Shown: positions 1-8,396 of the stretch, one piece after another
Layout: each line of letters opens with the position of its first letter
Numbering within the stretch: the first letter of the stretch is position 1
Assembly: GCA_035358815.1 (NCBI GenBank)
Contig: DAOPQC010000010.1
Coordinates: forward strand, 62,001 to 126,000
Reading direction: 5' to 3'
Length of the DNA: 64,000 bases
Origin: Thermoanaerobaculales bacterium
Lineage (GTDB): Bacteria; Acidobacteriota; Thermoanaerobaculia; Thermoanaerobaculales; Sulfomarinibacteraceae
The notes under the pieces: model-generated
What the model saw: the letters and a program-made list of their open reading frames with translations, nothing else
The model's database searches: none
What the model was told of the DNA's origin: nothing
Position numbers and translations under genes: made by a program

Positions 1-21
1 GCCGGGACGCCAGCGGCCGGG

Positions 22-1125
22 TCAACCGGCCGGGTCGCCGAACGAGATCCCGAGGTCGCGCGCCGTGTCCATCACGTCGCTGTCCAGCGGCACGCTCTTC
101 ATGCGGCTGGTCGCGACCTCCAGCGGCACCGCGTGGACGTTCGGGGGATCGAGCGCCACCATGCAGTTGAAGGTCCGCGCCTCGATCATGCGGACCGCCG
201 CGGCGCCGAAGCGCAGGGCGAGCAGCCGGTCCAGAGTCGTGGGCGCACCGCCCCGCTGGAGGTGCCCGAGCACCACGGCCCGGGTCTCCTTGCCGGTGCG
301 GTCGGCGATCTCCCGGGCCACCAGCTCCGCGATGCCGCCGAGCTGCACCTCGCGACCCAGCTCGTGGCCCTTGACCGACATCTCGCCGCCCACCGGCTTC
401 GCGCCCTCGGCCACGACCACGATGCTGAACCGCCGGCCGCGCGCCTCGCGATCGTTGATCTTGTCGCAGACCGCGTCGAAGTCGAACGGGATCTCCGGGA
501 TCAGGATGACGTCCGCAGTCGAGGCGACACCGGCGTAAAGCGCGATCCAGCCCGCGTAGCGGCCCATGACCTCGACCACCATTACCCGCTCGTGCGCCTC
601 CGCCGTCGAGTGCAGGCGGTCGATCGCCTCGGAAGCGACCATCACCGCGGTGTCGAAGCCGAAGGTCGCCACCGTACCCGAGAGGTCGTTGTCGATGGTC
701 TTCGGCACTCCGACCACCGGCATGCCCTTGACCGCGAAGCGTGACGCGATCCGCATCGAGCCGTCGCCGCCGATCGCGATCAGGGCATCCAGGCGCAGCC
801 GCCGGAACGCCTCCATGACCTCGTCCGAGCGATCGACCAGCACCACCTTGCCATCCGGCAGCCGGGTCGGGTACTCGAACGGGCTGTTGCGGTTGGTCGT
901 GCCGAGGATGGTGCCACCGACGTGGGTGATGCCGCGCACCGAGTCGCGGTCGAGCTGCATGATCTTCGAGGTGTCGAGCAGGCCCTCGTAGCCCTTGCGG
1001 ATGCCGAGCACCTCCCAGCCTCGCCGCAGCGCCGACAGCACGATCGCCCGGATCACCGCGTTCAAGCCCGGCGCATCACCGCCGCCGGTGTTGACCGCGA
1101 TGCGCTGGATGGGGCGTTCCGTCAC
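22..1125 (-). CDS. pfkA: 6-phosphofructokinase (group III type)
   Basis: Phosphorylates fructose 6-phosphate at C1 in cytoplasmic glycolysis. The 367-residue protein shows the phosphofructokinase landmarks: a nucleotide loop with GGGDAPGLN at about residues 14-22, GGDGS at 119-123, PKTIDND at 141-147 and MGR at 187-189. Gly in GGDGS is the residue usual in ATP users, whereas Lys in PKTIDND is usual in the PPi-linked and group III forms. The pair therefore resembles actinobacterial ATP enzymes, and the phosphoryl donor cannot be settled by reading. I chose the GTG at 1125 because GGAGGT lies 7 bases upstream. An upstream in-frame GTG at 1146 is only one base from a TACACT -10 hexamer, so it would not be within the transcript. 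It is separated from the upstream gene mdh by a hairpin and is probably transcribed on its own. Confidence 0.93.
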   Translation of the reverse strand: MTERPIQRIAVNTGGGDAPGLNAVIRAIVLSALRRGWEVLGIRKGYEGLLDTSKIMQLDRDSVRGITHVGGTILGTTNRNSPFEYPTRLPDGKVVLVDRSDEVMEAFRRLRLDALIAIGGDGSMRIASRFAVKGMPVVGVPKTIDNDLSGTVATFGFDTAVMVASEAIDRLHSTAEAHERVMVVEVMGRYAGWIALYAGVASTADVILIPEIPFDFDAVCDKINDREARGRRFSIVVVAEGAKPVGGEMSVKGHELGREVQLGGIAELVAREIADRTGKETRAVVLGHLQRGGAPTTLDRLLALRFGAAAVRMIEARTFNCMVALDPPNVHAVPLEVATSRMKSVPLDSDVMDTARDLGISFGDPAG

Positions 1126-1147
1126 GACGTCACCTCCGCTACGCACG

Positions 1148-1153
1148 AGTGTA
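1148..1153 (-). promoter_or_regulatory. -10 hexamer for the phosphofructokinase gene
   Basis: TACACT on the minus strand. Transcription would begin near 1141, giving a leader of about 16 bases that contains the GGAGGT ribosome site for the GTG at 1125. No convincing -35 was seen. Confidence 0.4.
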
Positions 1154-1228
1154 CCGGGGCGGGCCTGTCGCCGAGCCGCTGCTCGCGCCGGCCCGACGGC
1201 CCGGCCCCCGGCCGGCCGGCCTGAGACA

Positions 1229-1258
1229 AGCGACCCCCGGTCTCGGCCGGGGGTCGCT
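1229..1258 (-). terminator. hairpin between mdh and pfkA
   Basis: A perfect 12-bp stem (1229-1240 with 1247-1258) with a six-base loop, lying 24 bases past the mdh stop. The base run after it is only weakly T-rich (TGTCTC on the minus strand), so it is terminator-like rather than a textbook intrinsic terminator. Confidence 0.6.
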
Positions 1259-1281
1259 CGGGTCCGATCTTCAGCTGCGCG

Positions 1282-2292
1282 TCACAGCGCTGCCAGCATG
1301 CCGTCGGCCTCGTTGCAGGTCTTGCGCACGCCGGCCACCGACTTGGCCAGCGCCGCCTTCTCGTCGTCGGTCAGGTCGAGCTCGATCACCTGCTCGACGC
1401 CGTTGGCGCCGAGGATCGCGGGCACGCCGACGAACAGGCCGCTGACGCCGTACTCTCCCTCGAGCTTGGCGCAGACCGGGATGATCTTGCGCTTGTCGTA
1501 GATGATCGCCTCGGCCATCTCGAGCGCCGCCCAGGCCGGCGACACGAAGGCGGAGCCGAATCCGAGCAGCCCGACCACCTCGCCACCGGCCTTGCGGGTG
1601 CGGGTCTCGATCGCCGCCAGGGTCTTTTCGTCGAGGAACTTGCCGACCGGGATGCCGGCGATCATGCACGAGCTGCGCACCGGGACCATGTCGTCGCCAT
1701 GGCCGCCGAGCACCACGGCGTTGACGTTCTCCACCGACACCTTCGCCGCCTCGGCGACGAAGTAGCAGTAGCGGCTGGAGTCGAGCTGCCCGGCCATGCC
1801 CACCAGCTTGTTCTTGGGCGGCGCCAGGGCCTTGTCGAGGGTGTAGACGATCGCGTCGAGCGGGTTGGCGATGCTGATGATGATGGCGTCCGGGCAGTGC
1901 GCCTTGATGCCCTGGGCGACCTCCTTGGTCACCTTGAGGTTGATCGCCAGCAGCTCCTCGCGGCTCGGGAACGTGCCGTCCGGCCGCGCCTTGCGAGGGA
2001 CGCCGGCGGTGTTGATCACGAGCTTGGAGCCGGCAAGGGCCGAGTAGTCCTTGGACGCCACGCAGCGCACATCGCGGCGGATCGTGGGCAGCCCCTCGGA
2101 GATGTCGAGGGCCTTTCCGATCGCCACCGACTGCTTCTTCTGGACCTCCTGCCGCTCCGGTGGATCCGTGGGGATGACGAACGGCGCCGGGTCGGTCACG
2201 CCGACCTCGCGCGCCAGCCTGCGCTGGGCGATCTCCTGCACCAGGACTCCCCCGATGTAGCCGCCGCCGATGACACCAATCTTGCTGATCAT
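1282..2292 (-). CDS. mdh: malate dehydrogenase, LDH-like, with insertions
   Basis: NAD-dependent 2-hydroxyacid dehydrogenase, 336 residues, most likely interconverting malate and oxaloacetate. Visible: dinucleotide loop GGGYIG (9-14), an acidic residue ending strand 2 (Asp34), Arg100 where malate enzymes carry the substrate-selecting Arg, catalytic Asp171 with Arg174, and catalytic His198 in GGHGDD. The start is the ATG at 2292, preceded by AGGGAGACAGCA; a longer open frame upstream is unsupported. Two features are unusual. About a dozen extra residues follow Asp34, before GKALD, in the region that contacts the adenosine of NAD. About five extra residues (RPDGTF) sit in the mobile active-site loop between Arg100 and the second Arg. 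The fold assignment is firm; substrate and cofactor choice are less so because of those insertions. Confidence 0.85.
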   Translation of the reverse strand: MISKIGVIGGGYIGGVLVQEIAQRRLAREVGVTDPAPFVIPTDPPERQEVQKKQSVAIGKALDISEGLPTIRRDVRCVASKDYSALAGSKLVINTAGVPRKARPDGTFPSREELLAINLKVTKEVAQGIKAHCPDAIIISIANPLDAIVYTLDKALAPPKNKLVGMAGQLDSSRYCYFVAEAAKVSVENVNAVVLGGHGDDMVPVRSSCMIAGIPVGKFLDEKTLAAIETRTRKAGGEVVGLLGFGSAFVSPAWAALEMAEAIIYDKRKIIPVCAKLEGEYGVSGLFVGVPAILGANGVEQVIELDLTDDEKAALAKSVAGVRKTCNEADGMLAAL

Positions 2293-2468
2293 TGCTGTCT
2301 CCCTTTCTGGTCGCCGAGCCTGCCTGCCACGGGCCGCGTGCGAGCAGCCGCGCGCGCCGCTTTCCGCCGCGCAGCATACCATTTCGCCGCCCGCTCAGGG
2401 CTCCCGCGCCCAGGTCATCCGGGCCGCTGCCCGAGCGCCTCCCGGCCTGAACGCTGGCGGCCCCGGCC

Positions 2469-3467
2469 TCACGCCGGCGCGCCCTCCTGGTACCAGTCGC
2501 CCAGCCGGCGAAAGCCCTCGTCGAGGGAAACCGCGGGTGAGTAGCCGAGGTCGCGGCGGGCCGCGGTGATGTCGTACCAGTGGGCGGTCGCGAGGTGGCG
2601 CACCAGCATTCGGGTGAGCGGCGGCTCGGCCCGCGGGGCGAGCGCCCGGTAACCGGCCTCGACGACGGCGGCCGCCGCCCACGCCAGCGGGTACGGCAAA
2701 CGGCGCCGCAGCGGCGGCTCGCCGGACGCGGCGAGGATCCGGGCGAGGACCTCGGCGATCGGCCGCGGCTCGCCGTTGGTGATGAAGTAGGCGTTGCCGG
2801 CGCACCGGGCCCCCGGCTGGAGGCGCTCGCACGCCAGCAGGTGGGCGGCCGCCGCGTTGTCGACGAAGGTCGTGTCGACCAGGTTGGCACCGTCGCCGAC
2901 CAGCCACAGCCGGCCGGCCCGAGCGCGGGCCACGATCCGGCCGACCAGCTGGGTGTCGCCAGGGCCCCAGATCAGGTGCGGCCGCAGCGCGACGGTGGCG
3001 AGATCGGGCCCGTTGGCGGCCAGCACCATCCGCTCCGCCGCGGCCTTGGTGCGCGGGTAGTGGGACTCGAAGCGGGTCGCGTAGGGCGCCGACTCATCGA
3101 CCCCCTCCAGGTGACGGCCGGCGTGGACCACAGCCGGCGTGCTGGTGTGGACCAGCCGGCGCACCCCGGCCTGCCGGCAGGCCGCGAGGACGTTGCGGGT
3201 GCCGGCCACGTTGGCGGACTCGAACTCGCGCCGCGGCCCCCACAGCACGGCCCGGGCCGCGACGTGGAAGACCACCTCGCAGCCCTCGACCGCCGCCCGC
3301 ACCGCGTGCGGGTCGACGAGGTCGCCGAGCCGCTGCTCCACCCCGAGCCCCGCCAGCGTCTCCGAGCGGCGGCGCTGAAAGCTCCGCACCTGCCAGCCGC
3401 GCTCGCGCAGCCCGCGGACCACGGCCCCGCCGAGGAAGCCGCCACCTCCGGTGACCAGCGCCTTCAC
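2469..3467 (-). CDS. oleD: OleD, 2-alkyl-3-oxoalkanoate reductase
   Basis: NADPH-dependent short-chain reductase, 332 residues, that converts the beta-keto acid made by OleA into the beta-hydroxy acid used by OleC. The nucleotide loop TGGGGFLGG lies at 6-14 and the catalytic pair is Tyr137/Lys141 in HYPRTK. It belongs to the 3-beta-hydroxysteroid dehydrogenase/isomerase-like branch of extended SDRs, as known OleD proteins do; the sequence alone would not separate it from sterol dehydrogenases, but the position after oleC does. The GTG start at 3467 overlaps the oleC stop by four bases (GTGA), so the two are translationally coupled. It is the last ole gene; mdh follows after 176 bases. Confidence 0.88.
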   Translation of the reverse strand: MKALVTGGGGFLGGAVVRGLRERGWQVRSFQRRRSETLAGLGVEQRLGDLVDPHAVRAAVEGCEVVFHVAARAVLWGPRREFESANVAGTRNVLAACRQAGVRRLVHTSTPAVVHAGRHLEGVDESAPYATRFESHYPRTKAAAERMVLAANGPDLATVALRPHLIWGPGDTQLVGRIVARARAGRLWLVGDGANLVDTTFVDNAAAAHLLACERLQPGARCAGNAYFITNGEPRPIAEVLARILAASGEPPLRRRLPYPLAWAAAAVVEAGYRALAPRAEPPLTRMLVRHLATAHWYDITAARRDLGYSPAVSLDEGFRRLGDWYQEGAPA

Positions 3468-5134
3468 TCGGCGCTCCCCCGGAGCATTGTCCTCGCCCAG
3501 CGAGCGAGCCGCTCGCGGCCGATCTTGGCGTTGTGGCGGACATCGACCGGAAACGCGCGATGGAACAGGACCCGGCGGATGGCGCGGGTGTGCCCGTGGG
3601 CCGCGGCGATCGCCAGCAGCTCGGCGACGATCGCAGCCCGGTTCCCGCGGCGCGCCCCGGCCTCGAGCTCCACCACCAGCACCGGGACGGTCGCGCCGCC
3701 GAGCTCGACGCCGACCAGGGCGCTGCGCTTGACCGCCGGGTGGGTGTTGAACACGCCCTCGCACGGGATCGTGTCGAGCGGACCGTCCGGAGTCACCACC
3801 CGGTGGGCCTTGCGGCCGACGAACCACAGCCGGCCGGAGCCGTCCAGGTAGCCGAGGTCGCCCATCCGGTGGCGGATGGCGCCGTCGGCGTCGCGGATCT
3901 TGGCCAGCCGGTCGTGGTGCGGGGCGTGGAAGTAGGCGTCGGTCACCTGCGGCCCCTTGACCACGATCTCGCCCACCCCGCCATCAGCCACGCGCAGCCG
4001 CTCGTCCCAGGTCGCGATCGGCTCGTCGGTCACCCGGATGACCTCGAGCGAGATGCTCGGCACCGGACGGCCGACGCACACCCCCGCCCCGCGGTCGGTG
4101 CCGTGACGGGTGTCGGCGAGGATCTCGCAGCTCGAGATCGAGGCCACCGGCAGTGCCTCCGACGCCCCGTAGGGCGTCTCGATCCGCGCGTCCGCGGCCA
4201 GCAGGGAGGAGAAGCGCTCGATGATCTGGGGCGACACCGGCGCCCCCGCGCTGAGCACCGTCCGCAGCGTCGGCAGCCGGACCGAGTGCGCGACGCCGTA
4301 GCGGCCCACGGCGTCGAGCAGCGCCGGCGACCCGAACATCACGCTCACCCCGAGGTCCTGGATCGGCTCGATGATCCGTCTCGGATCGACCCGCGCCGGC
4401 CGGGTCGGGTCCATGTCCGGGATCACCGAGGTCATGCCGAGCGCCGGGTCGAAGAGCGCGAACAGCGGGAAGGTCGGCAGGTTGACCGCGCCCGGTCGGG
4501 GGTCGAGGAGGTCGCGGAGGGCCTCGATCTGTGCGGCGAAGTTGGCGTGCCGGTAGACGACGCCCTTGGGGGGCCCGGTCGAGCCCGACGTGAACACGAT
4601 CGCCGCGATCTCGTCCGCGGCCGTGACCGCCGGCTCGCCCGGGCCGAGCCGCTCGCCCAGCCGCTCGATGTCGGCGAGCGTCGGGCCGAGGCCGACCACG
4701 CGGCTTCCGACCGTCACCCGCCGCCGCACGGTTCGCCCGCCCCAGGAGAAGGCGAGCCGCGCGAGCTGGGCCGACGGGACACCGATGAAGGCTTCCGGCT
4801 CGGCGTCCTCGATGCATCGCTTGAGGTGGCGGCGGCCGATCCCGGGGTCGATCAGCACCGGCACCGCGCCCGCCCGGAGCATGCCGAAGACCAGGCAGGT
4901 CAGGTCGAGGCCGGGCCGCACCATCAGCACCGTCCGCACCCCGCGGCCGATGCCGGAGCCCTCGAGGCCGCGGGCGATCCGCGCCGCGCGCTCGTGGAGC
5001 TCGCGGTTGCGCAGCTGGGCGTACGTCAGCCGGCCGGAGCGGTCGCGGCCGGCCGGCACGGCGACCGCCACCGCGTCCGGCCGCTCGGCCGCGGCGCGCT
5101 CCGCAAACCACGCGATGTTGGCCGTCCGGGTCAC
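3464..5134 (-). CDS. oleC: OleC, beta-lactone synthetase
   Basis: AMP-ligase-fold enzyme, 556 residues, that activates the beta-hydroxy acid from OleD and closes it to a beta-lactone. The adenylation signature FTSGSTGPPKG is at 181-191, the YGASE motif at 322-326, the RMGDLGYLD core motif at about 423-431 and the C-terminal lysine (Lys537, in HNAKIGRERL) all match the ANL family. The start is uncertain: GTG at 5134 lies 19 bases after AGGAGG, and GTG at 5152 lies only one base after it. A far longer open frame to 5536 has no family support. It overlaps oleD by four bases and follows oleB by 47 bases. Confidence 0.9.
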   Translation of the reverse strand: MTRTANIAWFAERAAAERPDAVAVAVPAGRDRSGRLTYAQLRNRELHERAARIARGLEGSGIGRGVRTVLMVRPGLDLTCLVFGMLRAGAVPVLIDPGIGRRHLKRCIEDAEPEAFIGVPSAQLARLAFSWGGRTVRRRVTVGSRVVGLGPTLADIERLGERLGPGEPAVTAADEIAAIVFTSGSTGPPKGVVYRHANFAAQIEALRDLLDPRPGAVNLPTFPLFALFDPALGMTSVIPDMDPTRPARVDPRRIIEPIQDLGVSVMFGSPALLDAVGRYGVAHSVRLPTLRTVLSAGAPVSPQIIERFSSLLAADARIETPYGASEALPVASISSCEILADTRHGTDRGAGVCVGRPVPSISLEVIRVTDEPIATWDERLRVADGGVGEIVVKGPQVTDAYFHAPHHDRLAKIRDADGAIRHRMGDLGYLDGSGRLWFVGRKAHRVVTPDGPLDTIPCEGVFNTHPAVKRSALVGVELGGATVPVLVVELEAGARRGNRAAIVAELLAIAAAHGHTRAIRRVLFHRAFPVDVRHNAKIGRERLARWARTMLRGSAE

Positions 5135-5181
5135 GATCGCGGAGTGTATCACTCCTCCTGGCAGGCACTTACCCCGTCGCG

Positions 5182-6060
5182 TCAGGCGACGAGGAAGCTC
5201 CTGATCAGCGGGATGATCCGGTCCGCCGCATCCTCGAGCACGTAGTGCCCGCAGTCGGCGAACTCGTGGACCTCGGCGCCCGGGAGGAGCCGCCGCCAGA
5301 CCGCGAGGAAGTGATGGTCGAAGACGAAGTCGCGGGCGCCCCACAGGATCAGCGCCGGCCGGTCGGCGAAGGCCGCGAGCGCCCCCTCCATCCCGACCAG
5401 GGCGGCGTAGGCCGGGTCCCCTGGCGCGAGCGGAATGTCCTCGACGAAGCGCAGCACCGCGCGCCTCGTCGCCCAGCTGTCGTAGGGGGCGCAGTAGGCG
5501 TTTCGGACCGGGCGCGGCATCCGCACCCGGGTGCACGCGACCCGAGTGGCGCCGCGCGCGAAGGCGTTGAGCCCGCGCACGAGGAGCGCGCCGAGCGGCG
5601 TGCTGCGGACCACCCAGAGCTGCCAGGGCAGCCGCTTGCCGGGCGGCAGTCGGAAGGCCGCGGTGTTGAGGATCACCAGCCGCCGCACCCGCTCCGGGTG
5701 GCGGACCGCCCAGCCGAGCCCGATCGCCCCCCCCCAGTCATGGACCACCAGGGTGACGCCGTCGAGGTCGAGGTGGTCGAGCAGCGCCTCGAGGTCAGCG
5801 ATCCGCCGCTCGAGGGTGTAGGAGTAGCGGTCATCGCGGGGCATCTCCGACAGCCCGCAGCCGATGTGGTCCGGCACGACCACCCGGTGGCTGTCGCGCA
5901 GGGCCTCGACCAGCCGCCGGTAGTAGAACGACCAGGTCGGGTTGCCGTGGACGCAGACCACCGCCTCGCCCCGGCCCTCGTCGAGGTAGTGCATCCGCGC
6001 GCCCCCGATCTCGAGGTGCCGTCCCCGGAACGGGTAGAGATCGTGCGGGATCCGCCTCAC
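5182..6060 (-). CDS. oleB: OleB, beta-lactone decarboxylase
   Basis: Alpha/beta hydrolase of the haloalkane-dehalogenase branch, 292 residues; in olefin pathways it splits CO2 from the beta-lactone to leave a cis-alkene. The nucleophile is Asp108 in HDWGG, not a serine. Asp244 (GARDFVFD) and His272 (GHYVLED) complete the triad, and HGNPTWSF (39-46) supplies the oxyanion region. Taken alone it would be called a haloalkane dehalogenase; its position between oleA and oleC argues for OleB. It is a separate gene here, not fused to oleC as in some actinobacteria. The GTG start at 6060 follows AGGTGACCTG. Confidence 0.88.
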   Translation of the reverse strand: MRRIPHDLYPFRGRHLEIGGARMHYLDEGRGEAVVCVHGNPTWSFYYRRLVEALRDSHRVVVPDHIGCGLSEMPRDDRYSYTLERRIADLEALLDHLDLDGVTLVVHDWGGAIGLGWAVRHPERVRRLVILNTAAFRLPPGKRLPWQLWVVRSTPLGALLVRGLNAFARGATRVACTRVRMPRPVRNAYCAPYDSWATRRAVLRFVEDIPLAPGDPAYAALVGMEGALAAFADRPALILWGARDFVFDHHFLAVWRRLLPGAEVHEFADCGHYVLEDAADRIIPLIRSFLVA

Positions 6061-6139
6061 CAGGTCACCTGCCGGCGGTGCGCCAGGGTCGCGCGCCAGG
6101 CTCGCGATGCCACTGGCTGCGCCGATGTCCGCACCGAGG

Positions 6140-7156
6140 CTACCAGACGATCTCGGCCATGGTGCAGTTGACGCCGCTGCCGATCCCCATCAGCGCCACC
6201 CGGTCGCCGGCCACCAGCGTGCCCTCGGCCGCGAGCTTCGACAGCACGATCGCGATCCCCGCCGGCCCGACGTTGCCGTAGGTCGGGTAGAGCCGGTAGA
6301 TCTTCTCCATGTCGAGGCCGAGCATGGCCGCGAACTTCTCGGCGTGGCCCTTACTCACCTGGTGCTGGGCATACTGGACGTGCGACCGGGTCGTCCAGCC
6401 GAGGACCTCGGTCGCACGCTGCCAGGTCCGCAGGCAGAGCCGGAGCCCGGCCTCGGTCAGCGCCTGGGTGTCGGTGACCATGTGGTCCATGTTGCCGCGG
6501 CACAGCCGCCAGTGCCGGGTCGCCGACAGGCTGACGCCACCCTGGTAGCGGTGCCCGTTCGCGGCCAGCGCGGAGCGGCCCATCACCATCGCGACGGCCC
6601 CCGAGCCGAGGGTCAGGCTGGCGAAGTTCTCGCGGAAGGTCGCCTCGTCGAGCCGCTCGTCCAGCAGCCTCGCGACGGTCGCGTCGATCATCTCGCGGGT
6701 GCTCTCGGCGTCGACGACGAGCCCGTAGTCGACCTCGCCGCGTTCGATCATGTTGCCGACGATGTCCATGCCGTTGACGAACCCCAGGCAGGCGTTGCTG
6801 ACATCGAAGTTCTGGCAGTCCTCGCTCAACGCCAGCCCGTCGTGGACCGCGCACGCGTTGGAGGGCTCCAGGTAGTCGCGGGTCACCGAGGTGTTCACCA
6901 GGACCCCGATCCGCGAGCGGTCGATGCCCGCAGACTCGATGGCCCTCTCGCCTGCCCAGATCGCCGGATCGCTGCACTCGGTCCCCGGCTCCCACAGCTG
7001 GCGTTCGACGATCCCGGACAGCTCGACCAGCAGGTTGGGGCGGACCCCGAGCCTGCGGATCGCCGGCTGCAGCCGCGCCTCGATTTCCGCGGAGGTGAGG
7101 ACCTGCGGCGCGTCGACGTGCTCGACGCTCAGGATGGACACGTTGTCGAACCGCAT
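6140..7156 (-). CDS. oleA: OleA, acyl-CoA head-to-head condensing enzyme
   Basis: Thiolase-superfamily enzyme, 338 residues, that joins two fatty acyl thioesters by non-decarboxylative Claisen condensation. It carries Cys123 (NACLGF), Glu97 (LEPSN), His265 (QHQ) and Asn295 (YGN). The distances Glu-Cys 26, Cys-His 142 and Cys-Asn 172 equal those between Glu117, Cys143, His285 and Asn315 of Xanthomonas OleA. The glutamate is what separates OleA from FabH. The start is the ATG at 7156 after GAGAGGAGAGC; the longer frame to 7636 runs into the divergent TPR gene. It is the first gene of oleABCD, with oleB 79 bases downstream. Confidence 0.93.
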   Translation of the reverse strand: MRFDNVSILSVEHVDAPQVLTSAEIEARLQPAIRRLGVRPNLLVELSGIVERQLWEPGTECSDPAIWAGERAIESAGIDRSRIGVLVNTSVTRDYLEPSNACAVHDGLALSEDCQNFDVSNACLGFVNGMDIVGNMIERGEVDYGLVVDAESTREMIDATVARLLDERLDEATFRENFASLTLGSGAVAMVMGRSALAANGHRYQGGVSLSATRHWRLCRGNMDHMVTDTQALTEAGLRLCLRTWQRATEVLGWTTRSHVQYAQHQVSKGHAEKFAAMLGLDMEKIYRLYPTYGNVGPAGIAIVLSKLAAEGTLVAGDRVALMGIGSGVNCTMAEIVW

Positions 7157-7327
7157 GCTCTCCTCTCGCCGGACCGCGGCCACGGCGGCGCACGCCCCAG
7201 GGCGGCGGGCCGCGCGGAGGGTACCACCGCCCTCGCCGCCGACGAAAGCCACGGCGCGGCAAAGGTTTTCGGGACGCCGCGGCGAGCCGCGCCCGGTCCG
7301 GGCCGCCGCCGTGCGCACGGCTCTGCC

Positions 7328-7356
7328 TGGCACCGCCTCGATCGCGTGGCATAATC
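7328..7356 (+). promoter_or_regulatory. promoter of the TPR gene
   Basis: CTGGCA (7328-7333), a 17-base spacer and CATAAT (7351-7356): four and five of six matches to the sigma-70 consensus. Start near 7363 would leave a leader of about 29 bases that contains GGGAGGTGG before the ATG at 7392. Confidence 0.5.
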
Positions 7357-7391
7357 TCCTGGTGCGCGCGCAGGCGCGCCGGGAGGTGGAC

Positions 7392-8201
7392 ATGACACTC
7401 GCCACCAGGACGGCCCTCGCCCTCTGGCTCACGCTCGGACTGTGCGTGGCGGCCGCGGCGCAGACGCCGACTCCGCCACCCCCCACCCCGACCCCACCGC
7501 CTCCGCCGCCGCTCACCAAGGCCGAGCGCATCGCCGACCGCGCGGTCTCGCTGCTCGTCAGCTGGAAGCTGAAGGCCGCGGAGAACCTGCTCGCCGCCAA
7601 CGAGCAGGAGCTCGGCCAGACGCCGGAGTACCGCACGGCGCTCGGCTACCTGCGGGCGACCGCGGGCAAGTGGGACCAGGCCACGCAGCTGCTGCGCGGC
7701 GCCGCGACCGCCAAGCCCGCCGATCCTCACGCCCAGTACCTGCTCGGCGAGACCATGGGCTGGCGCCAGAAGCCGGCCGACGCGGATGCGGCGTGGAAGG
7801 CGGCGCGCTCCAAGGCGCTCGCCCTGATCGCCGCCGGGCCGGTGAACGCGCGCACCCACTACTGCCTCGGCGCCGCGCGGGTCCGGCTCAAGGAGCTCAA
7901 CCTGGCGCGGACCGCGCTCGAGGAGGCCCGAGCCGGCGGCTTCGACCCCGCCCTGGTCGACTACCAGCTCGGCCTCTCCTACACCCTGGAGGAGCGCTGG
8001 CAGGACGCGATCGGGTGGTTCGACAAGGTCGTTGCCAGGGACCCGAAGTTCGCCCACGCGTTCTTCTACCGGGGCCTCGCGCAGGGCAAGCTGGACCACA
8101 AGGACAAGATGCTCGTGGACCTCGACGCGTTCGTGAAGCTCGCGCCGACCGCGCCCGAGGCCGGCATCGCCAAGGCCACGCTGGCGGCAGCCCGCCCCTA
8201 G
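7392..8201 (+). CDS. secreted TPR protein
   Basis: 269 residues with a signal peptide (about 1-24, ending AAAAQ), a proline-threonine linker at about 25-41 and then helical repeats to the end. TPR-like units are visible from about residue 75, for example around ALGYLRATAGKWDQA, YLLGETMGWRQKPADAD and LGLSYTLEERWQDAIGWFD. Such proteins act as periplasmic scaffolds, but no enzyme motif is present and no specific role can be given. The start ATG follows GGGAGGTGGAC. It is divergent from oleA and converges with the TamB-TamA gene. Confidence 0.8.
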   Translation: MTLATRTALALWLTLGLCVAAAAQTPTPPPPTPTPPPPPPLTKAERIADRAVSLLVSWKLKAAENLLAANEQELGQTPEYRTALGYLRATAGKWDQATQLLRGAATAKPADPHAQYLLGETMGWRQKPADADAAWKAARSKALALIAAGPVNARTHYCLGAARVRLKELNLARTALEEARAGGFDPALVDYQLGLSYTLEERWQDAIGWFDKVVARDPKFAHAFFYRGLAQGKLDHKDKMLVDLDAFVKLAPTAPEAGIAKATLAAARP

Positions 8202-8285
8202 AAGCGTGTGGGCCATAGGCCCCCCCAACAACCCGAATCCAATCACGCGTCAAGGGACCTGTGCCCAACATGCTCCTGCACGCGG
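8202..8285. repeat. dispersed element, copy 1 (GCGTGTGGGC family)
   Basis: Directly after the TPR stop lies GAAGCGTGTGGGCCATAGGC, and about 40 bases on lies TGCCCAACATGCTCCT. Both resemble the two arms of the inverted repeat at 31853-31928 after lhr. The arms here pair less well, as a decayed copy would. Confidence 0.4.
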
Positions 8286-8315
8286 AATGCGTCCCTGACC
8301 AGCTTCTCTTTACGG

Positions 8316-8396
8316 CCCGCGTTTCTCATCGACCCCCTGCGGGACCGCCTACCGGCCACATTCACCTCGATTCAGGGGGGCGATGAGAAAGGCGGG
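8316..8396. repeat. REP-like inverted repeat, copy 1
   Basis: Two 24-base arms (8316-8339 and 8373-8396) are inverted copies with two mismatches and a 33-base spacer. The arm core CCCGCGTTTCTCA recurs at 26286-26367. It lies in the gap between two converging genes, so it may also end transcription from both sides. Confidence 0.65.

Noticed and set aside
3467..3827. N-terminal extension of oleD
   Set aside because: The extension is an out-of-frame reading of oleC; the Rossmann motif begins right after the GTG at 3467 that overlaps the oleC stop.
5182..6060. Haloalkane dehalogenase
   Set aside because: The Asp nucleophile and fold would allow it, but the gene lies between oleA and oleC, and OleB proteins share these residues.
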